28,250 nucleotides of DNA. Origin: Chlamydomonas sphaeroides. Lineage: Eukaryota; Chlorophyta; Chlorophyceae; Chlamydomonadales; Chlamydomonadaceae. Positions within the stretch are counted from its first letter, which is position 1. Each line of letters begins with the position of its first letter. The position numbers and the translations under genes were made by a program. Shown here in pieces: positions 11,801 through 21,009 of the stretch. The notes under the pieces were generated by a model. The model searched no databases. It saw only the letters and a list, made by a program, of their open reading frames with translations, and was not told the DNA's origin. The stretch is taken from the NCBI GenBank assembly GCA_001662425.1, contig BDDC01000990.1, forward strand, positions 2,911 through 31,160, given 5' to 3'.

Positions 11801-14800
11801 GCAGGCCGTCCAGTGCCGCCTCGGCCGCCGCAGAGCCGCTGCTGCTGCCACTGCTGCCCCCCGGCCGTGCCGCCGCCGCCAGGTGTGCGACCGCGTACTT
11901 GAGGGCGTAGGCCTGGTGGCTGCCCTCCCGCCAGTTGAGGGCCAGGTGCAGCCCGGTGAGCTGCGTGCGGAGAGTGTGGCCAAGTGCGGGCAGCGAGGCA
12001 GACTGATATGAAGGCGGATGCGCGATTGGCCTGTACGTACGTATGAAGCACCCCACGATCATGGACAACCAACTGGTGTGCATCCTGAGCGATCGAGGCC
12101 GCAAACTCGCCTCGTGGCCCCTCAGACTGCTGGCCGAGTGGGGGCCGCTGAGGGCGGGGTCTGCAAGCCAGTCGGCCAGTGACTTGTGCACCGTCTGGGG
12201 TGGTGGCAGGGCGGGCAGCCGCCATGTGGCTGGGTGGGTCCACGGCATTTGCTGCTATCGTCACACGCACAGCACGCAACTCACGTAGACCCGGTGCTCG
12301 TCCACGAAGAAGAGCGTGGGGCTGCCCGGCAGCAGCGCCACCGCCTCGCCCAGTCCCAGCTGCGCCAGGAAGCTCTGGCGGGCACGGGAGTGTGGCAGCG
12401 TGTCATCAGGCGACAGGGATGGCGGCCTAACACATCACAATCAAGCAAGGCCTGCGCCCTCAAAGCCCCTCACCATCCACAACCATTACCACCCACCTGC
12501 GCGAGCGGCTCCTTGGCGGCCTGCAGCACGCCCAGCAGGTCCCGCACCCGCCCCGAGGGCCCCTCGTCCGACAGCTGCCTGGAGCTAAAGGCCGCCCCAA
12601 AGATGGTGCCGTACATGCCGTACACGTCCGTGAGGGCCGGCGTCAGGGGTGGAGCAGGCATCTGCTGGCCGCTGATGCCCACAGCGGCCTCCCTTGCTGT
12701 GAAGTACACCATCACGCCACCGCCACCGCCAGCCGACTGCTGCTGCAAGCCAACGGCTGTCGACTTCCGCAGCTGCGACGGCTGCAGCAGCGTGACGGCC
12801 TCAGAGCCGCCAAAGCTGCGCTGCAGGCAGGGCAGTACCTGGTCCGAGGCGGCGTCGAGCCGGGTGGTGAAGATGAAGCGGCAGAAGGCCGGCAGCCGTG
12901 CGAGCTGCTTGGCGACGAGCTGCAGCGCCCTGTTGCCGACCACGGGCGGAAACTTGGGCTTGGCCGCCCCTCCGAGCTGCAGGCTCAGCGGGTCCGCCTC
13001 GTCCAGGGCGTCCAGCAGCAGCACCAGCTGATTCGGGGGCGAGGGGCCCTCCGCCAGCTGCTGCAGCGGCCGCAGCAGCAGCATGGTAAACGCCGCCTCC
13101 ACATCGCTCAGCTGCGCCACTTCCGCCACGTCCAGGGCCAGCAGCGCCGAAGCCAGCGCCGGCAGGCTAGTATGATGGTGGCACCAGGAAGGCACAGGCG
13201 TCATCTATCTTTCACGAGGACAGGGTGCAAGCCGTGATGCATGTGACTAGCCCCACCTGCCCGCAAGCTGGAAGGCGAGGCTCTTGATGATACGCACAGG
13301 GTCCAGGCGTCGCTGGTCNNNNNNNNNNNNNNNNNNNNNNNNNNNNNNNNNNNNNNNNNNNNNNNNNNNNNNNNNNNNNNNNNNNNNNNNNNNNNNNNNN
13401 NNNNNNNNNNNNNNNNNNNNNNNNNNNNNNNNNNNNNNNNNNNNNNNNNNNNNNNNNNNNNNNNNNNNNNNNNNNNNNNNNNNNNNNNNNNNNNNNNNNN
13501 NNNNNNNNNNNNNNNNNNNNNNNNNNNNNNNNNNNNNNNNNNNNNNNNNNNNNNNNNNNNNNNNNNNNNNNNNNNNNNNNNNNNNNNNNNNNNNNNNNNN
13601 NNNNNNNNNNNNNNNNNNNNNNNNNNNNNNNNNNNNNNNNNNNNNNNNNNNNNNNNNNNNNNNNNNNNNNNNNTCCTGGGCGCGCTCCCGCAGGCGGCGC
13701 AGGTCCACCCTGTAGCTCAGCGGCTCCAGCAGCAGCTGCAGCTTGAGCTTGGTGTTAAAGGCCTCTGGCGAGCCGTGCTGCTCGATGACGCTGCCCATGA
13801 TGTACTCCTGTGGGCAGTGGGAAGCGATGCAAAGGGCCTTGCAACGGCAGTTCATAGCTGTGATCGATGTCAGCAGCCGCACGCGCACACCTTGTCTGCT
13901 GGCATGAAGCACTCAGCCTGCACATTGGGCGGTTGGTGGTGGTGGTTAGCTGGCGTGGCAAGATGCAACTGTCGATCGGTGACCCCAGTCGGCCACACCT
14001 TGACCTGCGACCGCACCTGTGTCACGTCCAGCGACCCAACAATGGCCGCCCGGTCGGCGGGCGCCAGGGGCATGTGGAGGCCGTCGGGGCCGTGGAAGCC
14101 CAGCGTGTGCGCCCACTGCCAGGCAGGCAACACATGGGCAGCGCAAGGGCGCAGTGCTGCATGTCGAGAAAGCAACACACGCGACATCAGCACTGAAAAG
14201 GGGCATTCCTCTCATGCGCCCACTGCCAGCAGGCGGCAGCAGGCGGACGGGTTGAATGAAGTTCGTTGTGGCTCTCGCTCGACGGCAGGTGTGCCGTATC
14301 ACCTCGTAGATGCACCAGGCCCGGGTGGCGGGGTTGCAGTTGCTTAGGTCCATAACCACCAGGGTGCCGCCCGAAGAGGCGTGCACCACGGCCTGGGTGT
14401 GTTGAGGGCGGGTTTGAGGAGGGAGGGAGCGAGGCAGGTGAGAGGCAGGCAGCCGTCTGCAGGCATGCGTGCGTGCGTGCACGGGTAGGGCAGGAGCCGA
14501 GGAGGCATGTATGCGCAGCCTGCCCTAGATACAGAGGCTCAAAGAGAACCCGTCCCACCCTTCGTGCCCCACCTTGAAGGCTGCCACGTCAGCCGCCTGC
14601 TGGCCCCCCGGGGCATCCACGTGCTGCAAGGGGCGGGCGAGAGGCGGGGTTTGCTGGCTGCACACAGCGTCATCATGCACATCCAACGGCGGCAGCATGA
14701 ATGTTTGGTTCTGGGCACCCAAGGCGAGTAGGCGGCTGCGCGCACCTGGTTGACCGCCAGGATGTCAATCCACACGCGAGTCCCCTCTGCGTTTGCGGTC

Positions 14801-15805
14801 GAGTGTACGCATGAAATATATATGCATGCGCTGTGTGCAGTATGCAGCCCGGACAGAGGCAATCACTTGGAAGCAGGGGGCAGCATGCCAGCCCCACCTG
14901 CCGCAGACGCCAGGAAGCCCTCCACGCCGCGCAGCAGCAGCTCAAAGCCGTTCTTCCAGGCGTGACTGTGTGAGGTTGATTTAACGGGACACACGCTCAG
15001 CAGTCGTCGCGCCTATGACAACTACGCACACCATGCCCCACCTGATAAAGTACATGGGCGTGCCCACGTCCTCGGGAGCCACCAGCTCAGCCGCCTCCGC
15101 CAGCCGGCACTTGCGGTCCCTGCAGGCAGGGGCATGGGGATAATAGGGAGACATGAAACCAATGCATGTATGACTGCCCCTGCAGCTGGCCCCCTTTCGT
15201 GCTCACCTGCTCACCACCTGCACAAATTGTGTGTTGACGTCAGCAGAGGTGGCGGCCTCGTAGGCGCCCAGCTCGGGGCGCTCCCCGTAGTAGGCTGCGA
15301 TGGTGGCCCTCAGCTTGCGCAGGCCCCGCAGCGTGATGCCCAGCCACGTGGTGGCCAGTGGGTGCAGCGGGTCATTGCTGCTGCTGCCAGGGGCCGGAGC
15401 CTCCACCGCAGCAGCAGCTGGCTGCGGCTCTGCTGGAGAGCGCCCTGCAGCTGGGGACATGCCACTGCCAACACCGGCTGCTGCGGCAACCTCTGCAGCC
15501 TCCATAGCCTTGGCCGCCACGCTACGCCCATCACCCAAGATCTGTGGCTCCTGATCCGCCGCAGCAGGGGGCGGTTTGGCGGCTGGCAGGCCAGCAGCTG
15601 CAGCTGCCGGGCTGCTGGCGACGTGCCGCCGCTGCTCTGCGGTCGCCGCTGCTGATGAGGATGGCCACGGTGGGGGTATTACTTGTGGAGCAGCAGGCAG
15701 AGGTGCTTGGCTGTTTCCGTCGTCGTGCCCATTACTGATGGTGGTTACACTGGCCCGTGCATCCCCTGGCAGCTCAGGCTTGACACGGGAGGCGCCACAG
15801 CCCAT
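4880..15805 (-). CDS. TIR/HET-like - NACHT - WD40 STAND protein (NLR-like)
   Basis: Predicted membrane-anchored signalling ATPase of about 1,650 residues. Exons: 15805-15207, 15119-15042, 14965-14898, 14786-14746, 14623-14573, 14392-14303, 14115-14017, 13917-13891, 13807-13257, 13166-12497, 12374-12285, 12194-about 12037, 11960 (or 12002)-11670, 11490-11263, 11086-10853, then 13 WD40 exons down to 5042 and a last exon 4909-4880. The start MGCGAS fits N-myristoylation plus palmitoylation; an in-frame ATG at 15928 is the alternative. Residues 1-190 are Ala/Pro-rich. Residues 222-309 carry YFISHAW, VWIDILAVNQ and TRAWCIYE (Glu309). The NACHT part shows Walker B LVLLLDALDE (about 582-591), sensor IFTTR (633-637), and the downstream VDEHRVY and VHKSLADWLAD motifs. 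Walker A lies in the assembly gap. The reading frame is uncertain at 11961-12194. Phases agree at the other junctions. Confidence 0.88.
5783..5818. repeat. Tandem duplication of 18 bp in an intron
   Basis: Two adjacent copies of TTTGRATGTTACGAGGGG differ at one base. They lie between WD40 exons 5506-5634 and 5888-6016. Confidence 0.8.
8843..8872. repeat. (AC)n microsatellite in an intron
   Basis: About fifteen AC units lie in the intron between WD40 exons 8371-8499 and 8959-9084. A phrase CACCTAACACTTGAAAACAC just before it recurs imperfectly at about 8929-8947 (TACCTAACACTGGAACACAC), suggesting a local duplication. Confidence 0.85.
11201..11231. repeat. TGCA/TGCC tetranucleotide run
   Basis: Short run of TGCATGCC/TGCC/TGCATGCA units in the intron between exons 10853-11086 and 11263-11490. 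Similar GCATGC clusters occur elsewhere in the window. Confidence 0.6.
13319..13673. other. Assembly gap of 355 N inside the NACHT exon
   Basis: The gap splits exon 13257-13807. The left part of the protein ends in RVDLRRLRERAQ and it resumes at DQRRLDPVRIIKSLAFQLAG. In NACHT proteins the P-loop lies just before the latter stretch, so Walker A and about 118 residues are hidden. With the N counted, exon length is 551 nt and the phases on both sides agree, which is compatible with a correctly sized gap but has a one-in-three chance of happening anyway. Confidence 0.95.
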
Positions 15806-17549
15806 GCCTATCGGCTGATATGGGTGCTGGGTCTGCTGGTGCAGGAGTGGGATGTATGAGAAGGCGGCCAGGTGAGGGGGCACACCTCCAGTACGGCACT
15901 GCGAGTAGGCATGGCATGTATGTGCCACCCAGCCTGCTGCACCCCTTTAACAAAACTACGAGTCCATTTTACCTTACCCGTGGTCAGCAGTACTCGACAC
16001 CTGATGAAATAATGATGGGGTAGGTCAGGGCTAATGTGCAGTGATCGTGAGTGATTGAATGCCAATGGGGGCAGCTGTTTATTTGAGGCTTCGGGTCTCC
16101 GGGCCTCCGGGTCTCCGGGCCTACTAGGCCTACGGGGCTACGGGGCTACGGCGGTCGCACCTCGCTCCACGAGCACAGGTTGGAGACAGGGTGTAGGCAC
16201 AAGGCACACACACCAGCTAGCGCGGGTGGGGGCTTGGGTGCAAGATAGGCTCCAGCTGCTGCATCGTACTGCATCCCATGCATACAACACATTTACGCAA
16301 AGCCACACCTAGTACAACCTGCCGGTTGCAGGCTGCGAGCTGCGGCGTGGGCGCACGTGAGGCCAATTAGCACACGTTACAAGGGGATGCACTGCATGCC
16401 CCGTGGTGGCGCGCGGGGACCATGGGAGCGTTAGGACGAGCGACCGCCAGGGTATGTGGCACCGCGCCGGTGCTCTTATCTGCTGCAAGACGATCCTACG
16501 CCTACACTGTGTGCCGATTTGATCGTTGCGCACGCTGGCCTCATAATGCAGCAAGTAAGTCGCTTTAAGAAAGGTTTAAAACAGCCGGCGACACAGCTTT
16601 TTCAGGTCGCAGACTTAGTGGCTGGGTGACATTGTGATTATACAGAGGTTCTCTGTGATGACGCTGGCTCACCTCCCAGAAGAACCTAGGTCGCTCGGTA
16701 GGTGTCGCTCGTAAGCAAGACTACAACTGGTCCGCGCCTCCCGGCAACGCTGCCCGCCAAAAGCACATTCGCAATCGTTTGCTATCGCGAATAGTCAGGG
16801 CTGATAATAGCAAAAATGCCGGGTGGGCGCGTGTGGGCGGGTAAGCAAGGCAGGTTTGCATTCATGCGTTGTATGCATACATGTGCACGTTACGCATAAG
16901 CTTTCGGTATATGGTGCAGTGAATGTCGACGATGCAATTGCAGCTTTGACGAGGGTCGCTGTGGGTGCCTTGGACCCCCAACCAAAGGCCCGGCACGCAC
17001 GCGCCCATTCGACCGACCCATGCATGACCAATTCGACCGCGCGCCGCTCATATCACCCGCTCTTCTGGCCAGCTGTTACCGCCCTGGCTCCCACTTGAGT
17101 CCACCTAGCAAAGGCCTGCAGCGACCCAGCTGGGGGGCGCCCTTGCGCTGCTGCTACGCCTGCCTTGTGCCCAGGGGAGAGCGGCCGTAAGAGAGCGCGG
17201 TGCCTGGCCGCTTATGTAACGTTGAATTGCGCCGACACGGCGCAATACCCCATTTGCTTGTGTTTGGGGTAGGCGAGGGCCACGTAAAGCGGCTACGGGC
17301 CAGAGAAGACGAGCTGGGTACTGTCTGGTCGTTGCCTTTCTTCCACCCGGGGGCTGGAGGGGTTGCCTTGGGTACGGTGCAAGGCACGCGCGACTTGCGG
17401 AGGTTGACCATCTCGCTTGACCACGCCTAAATTAACATCACGCGTGTATACGACTTATGCATGCGCACTACCTGAGGCACCTAGCACTTGACGGGCAAAA
17501 GCTGCGAATGTCCCCTTGACCGGCCCCCAGCCCACGCTCTTCCTGGGCA
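15806..17549. promoter_or_regulatory. Divergent intergenic region between the NACHT and LRR genes
   Basis: This 1.74-kb stretch separates two head-to-head genes and must hold both promoters. A TATA-like TGTATACG lies near 17444, about 100 nt before the LRR start. No clear TATA box was found for the NACHT gene. Small open frames at 17200-17430 (plus) and 17154-17411 (minus) read plausibly but match nothing I know. No tRNA was seen. Confidence 0.5.
16091..16151. repeat. Short tandem repeats (GGGTCTCC, TACGGGGC)
   Basis: Alternating CGGGTCTC/CGGGCCTC units are followed by a CTACTAGGCC palindrome-like join and three TACGGGGC-type units. It lies about 290 nt upstream of the NACHT gene start codon. 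Confidence 0.7.
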
Positions 17550-20500
17550 ATGGGCAACCTGTGCCCTGGGCAACGAGCACAGCAGTATGGAGATGTGAAA
17601 GGCGCAAACCACGCCAACCATCACGCTCCAGCGGAGCCGACGGTCCCCGCTAGCGAGTTCTCTGCGCTGAAGGGCCAACTGCAGCAGCTTCAAGAACGGC
17701 ATGCAGCGTTGCAGCAGGAGCTTGCAGCGATAAAGGACATTGCGCGATCGCATGACGCCGAGCTAAAGGCGCTCGTTGCTGAGCGGGATGGCCTGCAGCG
17801 GGACCTGGATGCGTCCCAGCAGCGACCGGTGCACGATGGTGTGGCAGCCCAGTTGGCCCAGACGGAGACCAAGCTGGCGGAAATAACGCGCCAGTACGCC
17901 GAGCTAAAGAGCTTGAACAACCAGCTCCGTCGGAGAGTTTCAGACCTTGCCACAGGGCACGCGGAGCCGACCCCTGCCCCGGTGCAGGCGCCCGAGGTGC
18001 GACAAGAAGTGCAGACGCTCGCCCTTGCACACCTTATATGTGACCCTTGTGCCTCCAGCAATCAACGGCTGACGAGGAGCGCTGCCTAGCGTCCCTCTCG
18101 CGGATTCGGGACAGCAATCATGGGAGCAAGATAGCTGTGCTGTGGCGAGGCAACACTGTGTCTGACTACAAGCGCTGGACGGGCGTCCGTACGTCACCGA
18201 CTGGCGACGTGACCGGCCTGTGAGCCCCAGCTTGTTCGCGCGCTGTGGCGACATGTTCGCTGCTGACTTCCGCAACTCCACGCACGCAGGGCGCTGGGCA
18301 GCATGCAGCTCACGGCGCTGCCCCCAGAAATCGGCCAGCTCACGGCCCTCACCGCGCTGTGAGTCGGGGCTCCGTGCGCGCCAGGCCGCTGGCACGCCCT
18401 CGGCACTGTGCTCCGTCCGTAATGCGCTCTGCCCTCCGCACGCAGGCTGCTCAGCAACAACGGGCTGACGCAGCTACCGGCGGCGGTCGGCCTGCTGACC
18501 GGCCTGACGTCCTTGTAAGGCTAGCGGGGGCTCCGTCGCGCTGTACCGTTCAGCCCCACAGCGCGACCGGCAGCGCTTCCTGCCCGCGCCCAACCACCAA
18601 CCGCCCTTGCCCGCGCCCGCAGGCTGCTGGACGGCAACAACCTAAAGCAGCTGCCGGCGGAGCTGTGCGACCTGACGCAGCTGCAGACGCTGTGAGTCCT
18701 GGTGCAGGGCTCCCGAGGAACCTGGGCTTGCACGGGGCGTAGGCGCCATGGCGCCGTGCGCAGCGTGCCAGCCATGCGGTGTGCAGCTGCATCAGTGCTG
18801 TGCGGTGCCGCGCACCAGCCGGCGCTTTGGACGCTCCGCATCCGTGGCTTGGGCTCTCGACCAGGTCCCGGTAGCCATGGCACGGCACGTGCTCTTGGTC
18901 CCCGACGGCCCATGTGTCAGCCTAAGTGCCGCGGTCAGCGCTGAGTCGTACCCGCCCACACGGACGCCATGGCGCCCTCCGCCCCTCGCCTCATGCCTCC
19001 GCTCGCCTTCCCGCCCCTCGCCCTCCCGTAGCTGGCTGCACGACAACCAGCTCACCTCGCTGCCGCACGCCCTCGGCAAGCTGGGGAACCTCCGGCAGCT
19101 GTGAGTGGGTGCAACCGATGGGGCGCCGCTGCAGCAGCGCGGTTGCAGGGGACCGTGTTTTAGCTGCGAGGGTGCCGCCTCGCCTCCCGTCGAGGGGCCC
19201 CGAGCCGATGCCCCGAAGCGCCAGTGCCTGGTGCCCAAATTCGGAGCGAGCCACTTCGATGGTGCATCGTACAGCGTCGGCGCCGTCTGCCCGCTGGGTC
19301 ATGTGGGCCAGCGTGCTCGCCCTCGCCTGCGCCTGTGACCCTCGCCTGCGCCTGTGGCTCTCCGCGCCCTCCTAGCTAAGGGGCGCGGGCAGTGCGCGGC
19401 TTGCCGCACATGCGCCTACCGGCCCCGGCCTTTTGCCTCCCACCACCTGCCCGCCTTCCCCACTCACCGCAGCATCGCAAACGACAACGCGCTGGAGGAG
19501 CTGCCGCAGAGCGTGGGGGAGCTGCGGAGCCTGACCTCATTGTGAGGGCCGCAGCGCGCGTGGGCGGGGCGACGGGAGGGAAGAGGCGGGGGGCAGGCGG
19601 GTGTCGGCACCCCGCCCCGCGCAGCTGGCAAGAAGCGGGGCGGGAAGCGGTGGTCCCTGCCACAAAACTCGCACGGCCAGGAGGTCCCGTGCGGGGATCA
19701 GCTGATGGCTGCGGCTGCAGTTGAAGGAAGCGTCCTTGAAAGTGTGCATGGGTGGGGCCGTCGGGCGTGGCCGTTGCGCCCAGGGGCTGTGCGCTGCGCG
19801 CTTCCGTGCTCTCCTTCGATGTGCTTACTCCCTCTCGCCCGGATGGCAACCGGGCGGCATGCTGATAGCCTTGGGCCTGGATCCATTACTTTCCCGATGA
19901 GTTACCTTCTGTGTTTTCTCTCACCACATGGATTCCCGCCCTCCCGCACCGCACCCCGCAGCTGGCTGGACAAGAACAAGATCCAGCAGCTGCCCGAGTC
20001 CTTCGGCCAGCTCACCGAGCTGAAGCGGCTGTGAGTAGCGCAGGCGCTGCCGCCGCAAACGGGGTCCTGTCGCACACGCATATGGCGCGTCACGTCTCAG
20101 CGATGCGCCACGCCAGGGAGAGGGGCCCCAGCACGCGGCGGTGGGCCCCTCCCCGTGCTGTCACCCGCCGCGCGGCGCACGGACGCAGTACACAAATGTT
20201 TGCCAACAGCTCGAGCGCTGCCCCTGCCCCACGTCTGCCAAGCGCCCGCACGCATGCTTGGTCGGCATGCCAGGTCGAGGTCGCCGTACGCAGCCTTTTT
20301 CCCCAACTCCAAGCGCTGCGTCCCGAGCGCTGCATACCCTCTCTCACCCATGGTCCCCCGGACCTGCGGCTGTCGCTGTCCCGCCGTGGTGTACACGCAA
20401 ATGTGCACCGTGGTCTGGTATTCACATGGCCACACAATCCCATGCCAACGACTTCCTCCCTCCGGTCCCGCCCCCCAATCCCGGCCCCCGCGGCGCCTCT

Positions 20501-21009
20501 GCCCTCATAGGCGCGTGGACCCCCAGCTGGCGCAGCTGCTGCCGGAGCACATGCGCGGCGGCAGAGGCCGGGGCTCGGCAGGCGGAGCGGCCGCGGCCAC
20601 TGCCGCGGCGTCGTCGGCAGGGGACGGCGAGGCGCACAGCGGCTCTGCGGCGGCCTCGGGGCGGCCGCCGTCGGACGCCCGGGGGCCGCACCCGCCGGCG
20701 GAGCAGGGTGGCAGCGCGGAGGCTGAGGCGCAGCAGCACGACGCAGCTGAGCCGCAGCCACCGGAGCACGCGGCGTGCAGCGCGGCAGCGGCCTCGGGCC
20801 ACGAGGCGGCGGCGGCAGCTGAGGCTGTTGAACGGCCACCGTCTACAGCCCTGGCAGAGGTGTCGCTGCCCGAAGCCCCGCCGCCGCCGGACAAAGCGCC
20901 GCTCGGCTGTGCGGCGCCGTCCGACGGCCCGGCCGTGGGGCCAGCGGCGGGCGAGCTCCCGGCTGTGGCGGCAGGGGGCGGGGGCGGGGGCGGGGTGGGC
21001 GCGTCCTGA
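17550..21009 (+). CDS. Acylation-motif coiled-coil LRR protein
   Basis: A 506-residue protein from nine exons: 17550-17996, 18059-18219, 18290-18358, 18446-18514, 18623-18691, 19032-19100, 19473-19541, 19962-20030 and 20511-21009. The exons sum to 1,521 nt with all phases agreeing. The start MGNLCPGQ is a classic Gly2/Cys5 myristoyl-palmitoyl motif. Residues about 36-135 form a Gln/Leu/Glu-rich coiled coil. Residues about 185-203 (RWTGVRTSPTGDVTGL) look like the N-cap of plant-type LRRs. Six 23-residue LRRs with LPxxxGxLxxL cores follow (about 203-341). The tail is Ala/Gly/Pro-rich and probably disordered. LRRs of this length occur in Ras-group/PIRL-like intracellular LRR proteins and usually bind proteins. 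The partner is unknown. The gene is head-to-head with the NACHT-WD40 gene. No TGTAA was found within 2 kb downstream. Confidence 0.87.
18290..20030 (+). repeat. LRR exon array: six 69-nt exons, all phase 2
   Basis: Exons at 18290, 18446, 18623, 19032, 19473 and 19962 are each exactly 69 nt. Each interrupts the same leucine codon and is followed by a GTGAG or GTAAG donor. Motifs such as LLSNNGLTQLPAAVG and WLHDNQLTSLPHALG show one LRR per exon. Introns grow from about 90 to 480 nt along the array. Confidence 0.92.

Noticed and set aside
15806..15928. N-terminal extension of the NACHT protein from the ATG at 15928
   Set aside because: It would bury MGCGAS, a strong acylation start, behind 41 residues of no recognisable nature. 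Kept as an alternative only.
17154..17430. Small frames on both strands upstream of the LRR gene
   Set aside because: Both look moderately protein-like, so neither can be preferred. They match no family and lack support.
20155..21009. 284-codon frame as an independent gene
   Set aside because: Only the part after 20511 is coding; it is the last exon of the LRR gene, entered through a CATAG acceptor in the correct phase.
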